From the NCBI GenBank assembly GCA_943370285.1, contig CALRQJ020000002.1:186001-250000 (forward strand): DNA of 64,000 nucleotides. The letters are read 5' to 3'. The position numbers and the translations under genes are program-made. Shown here piece after piece: positions 1 through 9,406 of the stretch. The notes beneath the pieces were generated by a model that saw only the letters and a list, made by a program, of their open reading frames with translations, was not told the origin of the DNA and did not search any database. The DNA comes from CALRQJ02 sp943370285. GTDB lineage: Bacteria; Bacteroidota; Bacteroidia; Chitinophagales; Chitinophagaceae. Numbering within the stretch: the stretch's first letter is position 1; each line of letters starts with the position of its first letter.

Positions 1-413
1 TGACCGTAATCAACTTCATTTAAACTGATGGCTAAAGCATTAATCGTAAAATCTCTTCGATTTTGATCATCTACCAAAGAGCCGGGTTCAACCGAAGGCT
101 TACGACTATCAAAATTATAACTCTCTTTTCTGGCACCTACAAATTCAACTTCAAAATCATCAACTTTAATTTGTGCTGTACCAAAGGTTTTGAAATAAGC
201 AACCGTGGGTGTCGGATTAAACTTTTCAGCCACTGCATGGGCCAAAGCAATACCATCACCTAAACAAACAATATCGGCATCTTTACTAGGTCTGCCAATG
301 ATTTTATCCCTCACAAATCCACCAATTAAATAGCAAGGCACTTGCTGTTCGGCCGCAGCCCGAGCTATTTTTTTGAGTAGAAACAATTCTTTATCTGTAC
401 AGTCAATCTGCAT
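1..413 (-). CDS. cca: CCA tRNA nucleotidyltransferase / poly(A) polymerase family, partial
   Basis: This is the first 137 residues of a class II nucleotidyltransferase that adds or repairs the 3' CCA of tRNA; the frame runs off the left edge. It starts at an ATG ([15 protein letters not shown]). Visible family motifs are GGFVRD with the nearby metal-binding acidic pair in KDADIVCLG, and [12 protein letters not shown] near the edge, which is the head-domain signature of the poly(A) polymerase/CCA family. The tRNA-binding domain lies outside the window. The tRNA-Cys gene at about 36 kb shows no complete genomic CCA, so such an enzyme would be needed. CCA-adding versus poly(A) activity cannot be told from this fragment. 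Confidence 0.88.
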   Translation of the reverse strand, partial: MQIDCTDKELFLLKKIARAAAEQQVPCYLIGGFVRDKIIGRPSKDADIVCLGDGIALAHAVAEKFNPTPTVAYFKTFGTAQIKVDDFEVEFVGARKESYNFDSRKPSVEPGSLVDDQNRRDFTINALAISLNEVDYG

Positions 414-451
414 GGGGCAAATATAGTAAGGGTTGATGGGATGAAAACAGT

Positions 452-1606
452 CTACAGTTTTTCATACACTTTCATCACTGCATCTGCACATGTACGAGGC
501 GTAAAACGCTGGGCATGTTGCCAACCTCTATCAATCATCTCTTCTCTTAACACCCTATCATTAGCAATTAAACGCATACCTTCTGCAATTTCAACTTCGT
601 TAGATGGACTAACATAATACGCAGCATCACCGCCTGTTTCAGGCATACAAGAAACATTACTAGTAATGACAGGAACTTTACTCCACAATGCTTCTAGCAC
701 CGGGATACCAAAACCTTCAAAGACAGAGGGATAAATTAAGCCCAATGCTTTTTGATAGATAGCAGGGAAATCAGCTGCAGAGCGGTATCCGGGCAATTTT
801 GCCACAGCAGCATCATTCAACAACAAAATATCTTGTGTTAATCCATTTGCCACAATGTATTGTTCTACCGTTTTTTTATAGGTAGTGCCATCTCCAATCA
901 CCACAAGTGGAATAACATGGCCTTGCTGTTGTTTTAGCAGATGAATAGCCTTGCAAATCACCAATAGATTTTTGCGTTCAATAATAGAACCAACGTATAA
1001 AAAATATTGAGCCGGCAATTGATATTGAGTTTTTACTTTTTCTTTTTCTGCCGGCGAAACAGCTTTACCAAATGCCGGATTACAACTCTGGTAACAGATA
1101 TCAATTTTTGCTTCCGGAATTTGATAAAATTCAATGATATCGGCCTTTGTTTGCTTACTAATAGCAATAATTCGATCGGCATGTTCACAGGCATACCGAA
1201 ATTTTTTCCGGTAAATCTGTACATCTATTTTATTGTACTGTTCGGGATAACGTTCAAATATCAAATCATGAATCGTTACAACTGTTTTGATGTTCGTTTT
1301 ATCAATGCCAAAAGGAATTTCATGGCTTAACCCGTGGTAAATATCTATTCCGTTTTTTATCAAATCTTGCTTTACCCAACTGCTTCTCCAAGCCGATGTA
1401 AACAATTTAGACCAAGGACTATTTGGTGTTAAGTTGGTTACGTTAGGATACGCAGCAATGTCAAAGCGATTAGTCAATTTGGGTGCACAAAGCCAATAAT
1501 GATGTTGTGGATGAAATGCAGCCAAAGAACGAATTAAGGTCCGGCTGTAGTGGCCCAAACCAGTTCCGTTTTGATAAGCTCTTTTGGCGTCGAAAGCGAT
1601 ATTCAT
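452..1606 (-). CDS. GT4-type glycosyltransferase (group 1)
   Basis: A 384-residue retaining glycosyltransferase of the GT4 fold, probably transferring a sugar from a nucleotide sugar in cell-surface polysaccharide synthesis. The N-terminal Rossmann half contains the flexible loop [11 protein letters not shown]. The C-terminal half contains [12 protein letters not shown] and the EX7E-type donor site EGFGIPVLE followed by [12 protein letters not shown], as in mannosyltransferase-like GT4 enzymes. The frame could open at a TTG three codons upstream (1615), but the ATG at 1606 gives the usual start [10 protein letters not shown]. It stands alone, next to cca, so the acceptor and sugar are unknown. 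Confidence 0.88.
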   Translation of the reverse strand: MNIAFDAKRAYQNGTGLGHYSRTLIRSLAAFHPQHHYWLCAPKLTNRFDIAAYPNVTNLTPNSPWSKLFTSAWRSSWVKQDLIKNGIDIYHGLSHEIPFGIDKTNIKTVVTIHDLIFERYPEQYNKIDVQIYRKKFRYACEHADRIIAISKQTKADIIEFYQIPEAKIDICYQSCNPAFGKAVSPAEKEKVKTQYQLPAQYFLYVGSIIERKNLLVICKAIHLLKQQQGHVIPLVVIGDGTTYKKTVEQYIVANGLTQDILLLNDAAVAKLPGYRSAADFPAIYQKALGLIYPSVFEGFGIPVLEALWSKVPVITSNVSCMPETGGDAAYYVSPSNEVEIAEGMRLIANDRVLREEMIDRGWQHAQRFTPRTCADAVMKVYEKL

Positions 1607-1692
1607 GTACCGCAAGATGCAGTGAAAATCACAAAATCACAAACAAACCTTGTTGCTGGTTGATTTAAATCGGCTACTTAACGGGCTTTCTT

Positions 1693-1700
1693 TATTTTTG
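1693..1700 (+). promoter_or_regulatory. Bacteroidota -7 promoter element before argS
   Basis: TATTTTTG matches the Bacteroidota -7 consensus TAnnTTTG exactly and lies 20 nt before the argS ATG, a spacing typical of short leaders in this phylum. I see no TTTG box at the ideal -33 distance; the nearest TTG is about 30 nt upstream. Confidence 0.5.
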
Positions 1701-1720
1701 CCGCCCAAATCAGCCAATTT

Positions 1721-3499
1721 ATGAGTGTTGTTGAACAATTGAAATCGAGTACGGCAAATGCCATTAAAGCATTGTATGATATTGACTTTTCTGCATCAAG
1801 TATTTTGGTAAATGATACCAAACCCGAATTTGAAGGCGATTATACCGTTGTGCTGTTTGCTTTCATCAAACAACTCAAAAAGTCTCCCGAAGTGTTGGGC
1901 AAAGAAATGGGCGACTATTTGGTGCAACATAATCCTCAATTATTTACTGCTTATAATGTTATTAAAGGTTTTTTAAATTTAACTATTGCAGATGCTTATT
2001 GGCTTAATTTTTTAGCCGCTCAATCAGCCAACTCAAATTTTGGTATACAACCCAACAATGGAGAAAAAGTAATGGTGGAATATGCTTCTCCCAACACCAA
2101 CAAACCTTTGCACCTTGGGCACCTCAGAAATATTTTTTTAGGATGGAGTACAGCCCAAACATTGAAGGCAAACGGAAATGCTGTGGTAAAAACTTGTATT
2201 GTTAACGACCGTGGTATTCATATTTGCAAGAGTATGATGGCTTGGCAATTGTTTGGCAATGGCGCTACACCACATAGTACAGGTATTAAAGGCGATCATT
2301 TTGTAGGTGATTATTACGTTAGGTTTAATGATGAATACAAGTTACAAATTGAGCAAGGCATACAATCCGGCTTAACGAAAGAAGTAGCTGAAAAAGAAGC
2401 ACCAATCATGAAAGCGACACAACAAATGTTATTGGATTGGGAGGCCGGAAAAGAAGATGTGATGCAGCTTTGGGCAACTATGAATGGTTGGGTGTACGAG
2501 GGTTTTGACGCCACTTACAAACGCATAGGTGCCGATTTTGACAAAATGTTTTACGAGAGCAATACGTATTTGTTGGGTAAAGATTTAGTTGAAAAAGGGT
2601 TGGCACAACAAGTATTTTATCAAAAAGAAGATAGTAGCGTTTGGATTGATTTAACAGCGGATGGATTAGATGAAAAGATTGTTCGCCGTAAAGATGGCAC
2701 CTCGGTTTATATTACGCAAGATATTGGTTTGGCTGAACAACGCTATGAAGAATTTGGCTGCGATAAAAGCATTTATGTGATTGGAGATGAACAGAATTAT
2801 CACATGAAAGTGTTGAAACTCATTTGTCAAAAATTACAATTGCCTTCGGCTGATGGTATTTATCATTTGAGCTACGGTATGGTAGAATTACCAACAGGCA
2901 AAATGAAAAGTCGTGAAGGAACGGTAGTGGATGCAGATGATATTGTAGCAGAAATGGTCAATATTGCCAAAGCCAAAACCGAAGAATTAGGCAAAGTGAA
3001 AGACTTTACGGAAGCCGAATTAACCGAGTTATATGAAACCATAGGTTTAGGTGCATTGAAATTCTTTTTATTGAGGGTTGATCCAAAAAAGAAAATGATT
3101 TTCAACCCGGAAGAGAGTATCGATTTTCATGGTTTTACCGGTCCGTTTGTGCAATATACCCATGCAAGGATAAAGAGTATTTTACGCAAGTCTAATGAGG
3201 AAATAAGTGGTAATTTGTTAGCTAAAGACTTATTACCCCTTGAAAAAGCTTTGTTGATTCAATTAGAACAATTTCCTGTGGTTATTGATGAAGCATCGCA
3301 ACAATTAGATCCTTCGAAAATTGCTATTTACGTTTTTAATTTGTCAAAAACATTTAACTCATTTTATACCGAACATTCCATCAGCAACGCAGAATCGGCA
3401 GCAAAAAAACAATTGCGTTTACAAGTAGCGCACCTAACTGCTCAAGTGATTAAAACAGCAATGGGGTTATTGGGTATTCAAGTTCCGGAAAGAATGTAA
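1721..3499 (+). CDS. argS: arginyl-tRNA synthetase
   Basis: A 592-residue class I aminoacyl-tRNA synthetase charging tRNA-Arg with arginine and ATP in the cytoplasm. The N-terminal tRNA-binding domain (about 1-100) is followed by the Rossmann fold with the HIGH-type signature HLGHLRN at about residue 131 and the KMSKS-type loop KMKSREG at about 394. The C-terminal DALR anticodon-binding domain (GFTGPFVQYTHARI onward) ends in the canonical ...GVQVPERM-like tail. The length is typical. The next gene begins only 7 nt downstream and is probably cotranscribed. Confidence 0.98.
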   Translation: MSVVEQLKSSTANAIKALYDIDFSASSILVNDTKPEFEGDYTVVLFAFIKQLKKSPEVLGKEMGDYLVQHNPQLFTAYNVIKGFLNLTIADAYWLNFLAAQSANSNFGIQPNNGEKVMVEYASPNTNKPLHLGHLRNIFLGWSTAQTLKANGNAVVKTCIVNDRGIHICKSMMAWQLFGNGATPHSTGIKGDHFVGDYYVRFNDEYKLQIEQGIQSGLTKEVAEKEAPIMKATQQMLLDWEAGKEDVMQLWATMNGWVYEGFDATYKRIGADFDKMFYESNTYLLGKDLVEKGLAQQVFYQKEDSSVWIDLTADGLDEKIVRRKDGTSVYITQDIGLAEQRYEEFGCDKSIYVIGDEQNYHMKVLKLICQKLQLPSADGIYHLSYGMVELPTGKMKSREGTVVDADDIVAEMVNIAKAKTEELGKVKDFTEAELTELYETIGLGALKFFLLRVDPKKKMIFNPEESIDFHGFTGPFVQYTHARIKSILRKSNEEISGNLLAKDLLPLEKALLIQLEQFPVVIDEASQQLDPSKIAIYVFNLSKTFNSFYTEHSISNAESAAKKQLRLQVAHLTAQVIKTAMGLLGIQVPERM

Positions 3500-3506
3500 A
3501 ACTACA

Positions 3507-4082
3507 ATGATGTCAATACCCATTATTGAAGATCAAACTTTTACCAAGATAGACTACACTTTGCAACTATTTAAAGTGGCAGAGTATGAGAATTGTCATT
3601 TCACCCAATGCAACTTTTCAGGCGTTGATTTATCTAATTGTTGTTTTATTGATTGTACGTTTACTGACTGCAATTGGAGCAATGTTATCCTTAAAAAGAC
3701 AAGATGTAGTAGTTTACAATTTAAGCAATGTAAAATGCTAGGCTTACACTTTGAAGATTGTGATCATTTTTTATTCAGTGCAAATTTTACAGATTGTACA
3801 TTAAACCACAGTTCGTTCTATCAGCTTAAACTCAAACAGTTTCAGTTTAATCATTGCAGTTTAATTGAGGTTGATTTTAGCGGTGCTGATTTAACCCAAG
3901 CAGTATTTCACCAATGTGATGTAGCAGGCGCTACATTTGACCAAACCAATTTAGAAAAAGCCGATTTTAGAACGGCTGTCAATTACGTTATTAACCCTTT
4001 AACGAATCGAATTAAAAAAGCAAGATTCAGCAACGACGGATTAAACGGCTTATTGCAACAATTTGATATTTTGATTGATTAA
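3507..4082 (+). CDS. pentapeptide-repeat protein, Qnr/McbG-like
   Basis: A 191-residue protein made almost wholly of pentapeptide repeats with the A(N/D)LxX-type pattern (CNFSGVDLSNCCF, VDFSGADLTQAVF, ATFDQTNLEKADF), predicted to fold as a right-handed quadrilateral beta-helix. The tail NPLTNRIKKARFSNDGLNGLLQQF resembles the C-terminal segment of McbG/Qnr-type proteins, which mimic DNA and shield gyrase. That functional link is family knowledge, not shown here. It is rich in cysteine and has no signal peptide. It lies 7 nt after argS, suggesting cotranscription. Two adjacent ATGs (MM) leave the start uncertain by one codon. Confidence 0.85.
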   Translation: MMSIPIIEDQTFTKIDYTLQLFKVAEYENCHFTQCNFSGVDLSNCCFIDCTFTDCNWSNVILKKTRCSSLQFKQCKMLGLHFEDCDHFLFSANFTDCTLNHSSFYQLKLKQFQFNHCSLIEVDFSGADLTQAVFHQCDVAGATFDQTNLEKADFRTAVNYVINPLTNRIKKARFSNDGLNGLLQQFDILID

Positions 4083-4095
4083 TGAGGTGAAGTTT

Positions 4096-4680
4096 TTACA
4101 GCCGCTTTATCTTAAAAATAAATACAGGTGGATCAAAATATTGGTCATCTTCACGCTGTCGATAAATTTTTTCAACTATTTCCATTCCCTTCACTACCCT
4201 ACCAAATACAGCATAGCCTTGTCCGTCGCCGATATTCTCTCCACCATAATCTAAACCAGGTTCCTTTTTTAAGCAGATGAAAAATTCACTGCCTGCTGTT
4301 CCCGGTTCCAACCTTGCCATTGATAAACTACCTCTAAGATGTTGCAAACCTGTTTGCTTTGTACTTTCATGTGGAATACCCCTCAATGCAGCTGCTTTTT
4401 TGGCATTGGTCCGCCAAATACCACCTTGTATCAATTCAGATTTCAATGCATCAGAAGGTTGATTATCTCTATTCAATACCCTATAAAAAGTGCTACGATT
4501 ATAAATACCAGAATCTATATAGTTTAAAAATGCAGCTACTGTTTTGGGTGCTTTATCAGGATATAATTCTACCACTATATCACCATACTTTGTTTCTATA
4601 GCCACATTGGGATATTCGGACTCTTTAGTTGAACAACTCATCCAAAGCAATAAAATAATAACAAACACTGACAACTTCAT
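4096..4680 (-). CDS. cyclophilin-type peptidyl-prolyl isomerase, lipoprotein
   Basis: A 194-residue cyclophilin catalysing cis-trans isomerisation of prolyl bonds. The N-terminus has a lipoprotein signal ending in the lipobox LLWMSC (Cys16), so it is expected to be anchored in a membrane facing the periplasm. Cyclophilin-fold signatures include VVELYPDKAPKTVAAF, GTAGSEFFICLKKEP and GYAVFGRVVKGMEIVEKI. The catalytic Arg/Phe region appears as STFYRVLNRD rather than the classical FHRVI, so residue-level activity is less certain. It is convergent with the pentapeptide gene, whose stop is 13 nt away. Confidence 0.9.
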   Translation of the reverse strand: MKLSVFVIILLLWMSCSTKESEYPNVAIETKYGDIVVELYPDKAPKTVAAFLNYIDSGIYNRSTFYRVLNRDNQPSDALKSELIQGGIWRTNAKKAAALRGIPHESTKQTGLQHLRGSLSMARLEPGTAGSEFFICLKKEPGLDYGGENIGDGQGYAVFGRVVKGMEIVEKIYRQREDDQYFDPPVFIFKIKRL

Positions 4681-4764
4681 AGTGCAATATAAAAAGGATT
4701 ATATGGAATGTACTGCCATTTATGATTACATTTATATTGAGCTAGGCAAAAAATATTCTAAACA

Positions 4765-5598
4765 ATGGTACTATCTGAATTTAACCCAACAGCAAGTTTG
4801 CAAGAATTTGTTCGAGTGTATAGATTAGTACAGTTTGTTTTTAATGATGGAACGAATTTACCTTTCAAACCTTACCCACCAAGACCTGAACATTGTCTTA
4901 GTTTTTATCCAAGAGACACCGAAACAGTAGAATATGCTAGTAGTGGATTAAGAATTACAAATTTAAAAACTGTACTTATAGGACAACAGCATGAAGTGAG
5001 TAATAGATTTGTTGGGAAAGACTTTTTAGTGTTTCAAATTGTGTTTCGGCCGGGTGCACTGTTTCGTTTAACCGGCATACCTTCTAACCAAATCAACAAT
5101 AGTTATATTGATGCTGAAACTGTTTTTCCGAGTGCTATAAAAGAAGTGAATGAAAAGCTGCATGATGCTTTGCATTTTAAAGAAATGGTTACGATTGTTG
5201 AATCTTTTTTAATGAACCAAATCAAACGTGGCATTAAAGATTTTCATCGATTAGACTTGGTCAGTAATTTCATTTTAGCATCCAACGAAACCCTACAGAT
5301 TGATTGGCTTGCCAAAGAGTCATGCTTGAGTGTAAGACAGTTTGAAAGAAAATTTATCGAGCGGATGGGCATTTCACCAAAACTCTTTAATAAGATTGTC
5401 CGCTTCGAAAATGCATTTAGATTGAAAAATACAAATCCACTGCAAGATTGGTTAAGCATTGCCATCCAATGTGGTTACTACGATTACCAACATTTAGTAA
5501 AAGACTACAAACAATTTACTAATCAAACACCAACAGACTTTCACATTCTTGATAATGCATCACCGGAAAGAGTATTTGGAGAATCAGACACTTATTAA
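4765..5598 (+). CDS. AraC-family transcriptional regulator
   Basis: A 277-residue regulator. The N-terminal part (about 1-150) resembles the beta-rich domain common in Bacteroidota AraC proteins (FNPTASLQEFVRVYRLVQF, YPPRPEHCLSFYPRD, FRPGALFRLTGIP). The C-terminal part (about 165-265) holds the two helix-turn-helix units (IDWLAKESCLSVRQFERKF and WLSIAIQCGYYDYQHLVKDYKQF, then TPTDF). The ligand is unknown. A secreted cupin gene starts 76 nt downstream in the same direction and is the most likely target or partner. Confidence 0.9.
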   Translation: MVLSEFNPTASLQEFVRVYRLVQFVFNDGTNLPFKPYPPRPEHCLSFYPRDTETVEYASSGLRITNLKTVLIGQQHEVSNRFVGKDFLVFQIVFRPGALFRLTGIPSNQINNSYIDAETVFPSAIKEVNEKLHDALHFKEMVTIVESFLMNQIKRGIKDFHRLDLVSNFILASNETLQIDWLAKESCLSVRQFERKFIERMGISPKLFNKIVRFENAFRLKNTNPLQDWLSIAIQCGYYDYQHLVKDYKQFTNQTPTDFHILDNASPERVFGESDTY

Positions 5599-5674
5599 AA
5601 TGTCGTTTTTTTACCACTTAAGTACTTTTCACACAACAGATATTTGTGTTGTACCAATAAAAACACAAATCATC

Positions 5675-6229
5675 ATGGAAAGAAAACATTTTTTAAGTGT
5701 TACCCTAGCAGCGATTCCTGCACTGTTGTTAGGCAATAAAGCAGTAGCTCAAAAGCCGACGAGAACAAAAAAAGCCTTTATAGTAAAAGCAACGGAAAGC
5801 AGGTATAACGAGAAAACAATGCTTGGAGGCAAAAGCCCCAACGACATTAAGATTTCACAAAAAGACACTAATGGAAGTTTAACAGTATTTGAATATACAG
5901 GTAATGAAAAAGGTGGGCCGCCATTACATATTCACCCTCATCAAGATGAAATATTTTTTATTGTTGAAGGTGAATATCTTTTTCAAGTAGGTGATGACAA
6001 GCACAATTTAAAGGCAGGCGATACTATTTTTCTACCAAGAGGTGTTCCACATGCATTTGCACAATTAACAGCAACCGGCAAAATGTTTTTCTTGTTTCAG
6101 CCTTCAGGAAAAATGGAAGACTTTTTTAGAACCATTGGGAAACTTACGGCTCAGCCAACACCTGCAGAAGGTGCTAAAATATTTGCTAGTCATGATATGA
6201 AAATAGTTGGGCCACCTTTACAATATTAA
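5675..6229 (+). CDS. secreted cupin-domain protein
   Basis: A 184-residue protein with an N-terminal signal (RKHFLSVTLAAIPALLLG, cleavage probably after AVA) followed by one cupin barrel. The metal-binding pattern is HIHPHQDEIFFIVEGE (two His and a Glu) with the later half GDTIFLPRGVPHAF providing the third His. The family includes quercetin-dioxygenase-like and isomerase-like proteins; no substrate can be assigned. The open frame extends upstream to 5549 overlapping the AraC gene, but the ATG at 5675 directly precedes the signal peptide and is preferred. Confidence 0.85.
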   Translation: MERKHFLSVTLAAIPALLLGNKAVAQKPTRTKKAFIVKATESRYNEKTMLGGKSPNDIKISQKDTNGSLTVFEYTGNEKGGPPLHIHPHQDEIFFIVEGEYLFQVGDDKHNLKAGDTIFLPRGVPHAFAQLTATGKMFFLFQPSGKMEDFFRTIGKLTAQPTPAEGAKIFASHDMKIVGPPLQY

Positions 6230-6247
6230 ATGAACAAATTGCAATCT

Positions 6248-6306
6248 AATGCATCAAAAATCGGTGTTGAATTTAAAATAGTAAGAGCATTGATTTTTGA
6301 TGCATT
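6248..6306. repeat. perfect 15-bp inverted repeat between cupin gene and folC
   Basis: AATGCATCAAAAATC at 6248-6262 is repeated as its exact reverse complement at 6292-6306, with a 29-nt spacer. There is no T-run after the second arm, so it is not an obvious intrinsic terminator. A 41-codon frame (6230-6355, starting in TAAATG right after the cupin stop) crosses it, but I do not regard that as a gene. Confidence 0.7.
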
Positions 6307-6388
6307 GAAATTTATTACGAATAACTTGAGTTGCATCTTAAACTGTAAACCATAGGTGAAGCAACATTTCTCTTTACCTTTACAGTTG

Positions 6389-7684
6389 ATGATGAATTAC
6401 CAACAAACACTTGAATTTTTATTTACACGGCTTCCTATGTTTAGCCGTATTGGTGCCGCTGCATACAAAAAAGATCTAACCAATACCATCAAGCTTTGCG
6501 AAGCTTTAGGCAATCCGCACCTATCTTTTAAAAGTATTCATATTGCAGGTACAAATGGGAAAGGTTCAACGAGCCACATGTTAGCAGCAGTACTCCAACA
6601 ATCGGGTTATAAAACAGGCTTGTACACATCGCCACATCTTAAAGATTTTAGAGAAAGAATAAGGATTGATGGTATCATGTGTAATGAAGCATTCGTGGTA
6701 GATTTCACGCAACAAATTATGCCGTTAATAGATGAAATTGAACCTTCATTTTTTGAAATTACGGTAGCCATGGCTTTTGCTTGGTTTGCTCAGCAAAAAG
6801 TAGATATAGCCGTTATTGAAACAGGTTTGGGTGGAAGATTAGACAGTACCAATATCATTACACCAATATTGAGCATCATTACAAATATTGGGATGGATCA
6901 CATGAATATGTTGGGCAATACGCTTACTGCAATTGCTGGAGAAAAAGCAGGCATCATCAAACCAACAATTCCTGTTGTAATCGGTGAAACTTTACCCGAA
7001 ACCAAAACTGTATTTGAGCAAAAAGCTGCTTCCGTTAAAGCACCAATTAAATATGCCCAACAAGAAAGATGGATAACCGATTTTTCTTGGAAAGATTCTC
7101 ATCTCTCTGTTACCGTTTCAAATCAAGCTAATGGTGAACATCATACTTTCCAATTAGACTTACCAGGGTTGTACCAAACAAATAACCTGTTAACCATATT
7201 GGAAGCTGTACATCAATTAATGAAACAAGGTTATCAAATTTCAGATGATACATTAACATCTGCCTTAGCGAATGTTAAAAAATTGACAGGTTTAAGAGGT
7301 AGATGGGATGTGATTGATCAACATCCCACCATAGTACTAGACGTGGCACATAATGAAGATGGTATTCGACAATTAATACAGCAAATTGAACTACAAACAT
7401 TTACCCATTTGCATATTATTATGGGAATGGTGAAGGATAAAGAAATTACAAAAGTGCTTGACTTACTACCAAAACAAGCTGATTATTATTTTACAAAAGC
7501 ACAAATTCCCCGTGCACTAGCAGAAACAGATTTACAACTATTGGCTTCCGAAAAAGGATTGCAGGGACATTGTTTTGCTGAGGTTAATCTTGCTTTAGCT
7601 GCTGCTAAACAAAGAGCCCATAAAAACGACCTTATCATAGTTTGTGGAAGTGTGTTTGTCGTAGGTGAAGTAAATTTCGGCTAG
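6389..7684 (+). CDS. folC: folylpolyglutamate synthase / dihydrofolate synthase
   Basis: A 431-residue Mur-ligase-family enzyme joining glutamate to folates (and usually to dihydropteroate) with ATP. The P-loop HIAGTNGKGSTSHM follows an N-terminal segment LFTRLPMFSRIG typical of FolC. ERIRIDG, ETGLGGRLDSTN and the central GEKAGIIK motif are present, and the C-terminal domain ends VVCGSVFVVGE-like (IIVCGSVFVVGEVNFG). The frame opens at GTG 6356, but the ATG pair at 6389/6392 gives the usual MNYQQTLEFL start. It lies just before anmK on the same strand. Confidence 0.95.
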   Translation: MMNYQQTLEFLFTRLPMFSRIGAAAYKKDLTNTIKLCEALGNPHLSFKSIHIAGTNGKGSTSHMLAAVLQQSGYKTGLYTSPHLKDFRERIRIDGIMCNEAFVVDFTQQIMPLIDEIEPSFFEITVAMAFAWFAQQKVDIAVIETGLGGRLDSTNIITPILSIITNIGMDHMNMLGNTLTAIAGEKAGIIKPTIPVVIGETLPETKTVFEQKAASVKAPIKYAQQERWITDFSWKDSHLSVTVSNQANGEHHTFQLDLPGLYQTNNLLTILEAVHQLMKQGYQISDDTLTSALANVKKLTGLRGRWDVIDQHPTIVLDVAHNEDGIRQLIQQIELQTFTHLHIIMGMVKDKEITKVLDLLPKQADYYFTKAQIPRALAETDLQLLASEKGLQGHCFAEVNLALAAAKQRAHKNDLIIVCGSVFVVGEVNFG

Positions 7685-7713
7685 CATGCTGTGAAGAATG
7701 TTAACTTAGTAAG

Positions 7714-8916
7714 ATGAATAAGCAAATTCAGCGGCTTGCACAAATTGCAGCTAAACCAAGTAGATTAATTATTGGATTAATGAGTGGTACCTCATTTGAT
7801 GGTTTAGATATTGCATTATGTAAATGTTCAGGTGCTGGTTTGAATACTACCATTGAGTTGTTGCAGTTTGCTACAATGCCATATAATGACGATTTTAAAA
7901 AGGAAATAAAATCTATTTTTTCTAAACGAGATGCCGATTTAGAAAAAGTTTGTTTACTAAATGCATGGATAGGCAAACAACATGCTGCTTTAATTCTACA
8001 ATGTCTAAAACAATGGAACGTCAGTACAGAATCCGTAGATTTGATTGCAAGTCACGGACAAACCATTTATCATGCCCCAAAGCATTTGCATCAACAAGAA
8101 AGATTTTCTAATGCTACGCTACAAATTGGTGATGGCGACCATATTGCAGTTGCAACAGGAATCATCACTATTTCAGATTTTAGACAAAAGCATATTGCAG
8201 CAGGCGGCGAAGGTGCACCCCTAGCCGTTTATGGGGATTATTTATTGTTTAGTCAGAAAGGCGAAAATCGCATTATGCTAAATATTGGCGGCATTTCTAA
8301 TTTTACTTTTTTGCCCGGCAGTTTAGATGCAAGTATTGTTTTTAGTTCAGATATTGGAACTGGCAATACTTTGATGGATGCTTATGTCCAACAACAATTT
8401 TCGGGCAAATATTTTGATGAAAATGCCAACATTGCATTGACAGGAAAAGTTCATCAACCCTTGTTAAATGCGTTATTATCACATCCATTTTTTCAACTTG
8501 GATTTCCTAAAACCATTGGGCCGGAATTATTCAACCTAAACTATTTACATCAAGCAGTACAAAAATCAAATAGTGCATCTATTCCAACCGAAGATGTGTT
8601 AGCAACACTCAATGAATTTTCAGCCCAAGCAATTGTAAATGCTATTAAAGCAACTTTGAAGGAAGTATCAGATGTTGTAGTGTACGTAAGCGGTGGCGGT
8701 ATGCATAATCCGCTGTTAATGCAAAATATACAAAGACATCTAATTGGTATAACTTTTAAGGATACTAGCGAATTGGCGATTAATCCCGATGCTAAAGAGG
8801 CCGTATTGTTTGCATTATTAGCTAATGAATGTGTTAGTGGCGGAGCGGTGCAAATAGGCAATAGTAAATCTGGAATACCCTCAGTAAGTATGGGAAAAAT
8901 TAGTTTCCCGGGGTAG
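7714..8916 (+). CDS. anmK: anhydro-N-acetylmuramic acid kinase
   Basis: A 400-residue sugar kinase that cleaves the 1,6-anhydro bond of anhydro-MurNAc and phosphorylates it, returning murein fragments to metabolism. Family motifs are GLMSGTSFDGLDIAL near the N-terminus, ASHGQTIYHAP, GEGAPLAVYGDYLLF, LNIGGISNFTFLP, SSDIGTGNTLMDAYV and the late VSGGGMHNPLLM. The length is normal. The 3' end overlaps the convergent SRPBCC gene by 17 nt. Confidence 0.96.
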   Translation: MNKQIQRLAQIAAKPSRLIIGLMSGTSFDGLDIALCKCSGAGLNTTIELLQFATMPYNDDFKKEIKSIFSKRDADLEKVCLLNAWIGKQHAALILQCLKQWNVSTESVDLIASHGQTIYHAPKHLHQQERFSNATLQIGDGDHIAVATGIITISDFRQKHIAAGGEGAPLAVYGDYLLFSQKGENRIMLNIGGISNFTFLPGSLDASIVFSSDIGTGNTLMDAYVQQQFSGKYFDENANIALTGKVHQPLLNALLSHPFFQLGFPKTIGPELFNLNYLHQAVQKSNSASIPTEDVLATLNEFSAQAIVNAIKATLKEVSDVVVYVSGGGMHNPLLMQNIQRHLIGITFKDTSELAINPDAKEAVLFALLANECVSGGAVQIGNSKSGIPSVSMGKISFPG

Positions 8917-9403
8917 GTAATTCAACCAACTTTTTAAGGTTATCTAAACTACGTTCCATTCCAACACCAATGGCTTTTTCAGCAAACATAGAGGAGAATT
9001 TTTCCCATGGCAACCAACCAAAACGTTGCTCAAAACTCCACTGAACAGTAGTAACCGTTGGTGATTGATAAATTAAATTAAATGTTGCTTTATTGTTTTC
9101 GCCATTCAATACCCAATTAGTAACAATGGCTGAAGTATCGGCTGAAATAATCTGGACAACAATTTTGCCAATTTGCCAAGTGTTTTTATCCATTTGTTTT
9201 TTCACCACTGCCGTATCTGTTAAGCCCTCCATCCACTTGGGCCACTTAGAAGCATCTTGTACGTATGGCAATATATTCGCCTTTGGCAAATAAATATCTG
9301 TAGCCCTAGAAATAGTTAAGGATGAGGGTAAGAGCATCCCAATCCCTGTTGCAATTAAAAACAAAACAACACCACTTATCAAACCTAATTTAATCAGTTT
9401 CAT
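8900..9403 (-). CDS. SRPBCC-family (START-like) membrane-anchored protein
   Basis: A 167-residue protein with one N-terminal transmembrane segment (about 5-27) followed by a SRPBCC/polyketide-cyclase-like domain (YLPKANILPYVQDASKWPKWMEG, WSFEQRFGWLPWEKFSSMF). Such domains bind hydrophobic ligands; no specific role can be deduced. It lies 3 nt downstream of the ABC-2 permease gene on the same strand, so the two are probably cotranscribed. Confidence 0.8.
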   Translation of the reverse strand: MKLIKLGLISGVVLFLIATGIGMLLPSSLTISRATDIYLPKANILPYVQDASKWPKWMEGLTDTAVVKKQMDKNTWQIGKIVVQIISADTSAIVTNWVLNGENNKATFNLIYQSPTVTTVQWSFEQRFGWLPWEKFSSMFAEKAIGVGMERSLDNLKKLVELPTPGN

Positions 9404-9406
9404 ATT

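Noticed and set aside
1007..1330. Plus-strand frames inside the GT4 gene at 452-1606
   Set aside because: They lie wholly within a clear glycosyltransferase on the other strand.
6230..6355. 41-codon frame between the cupin gene and folC
   Set aside because: A perfect 15-bp palindrome lies in the frame, and no family pattern is visible.
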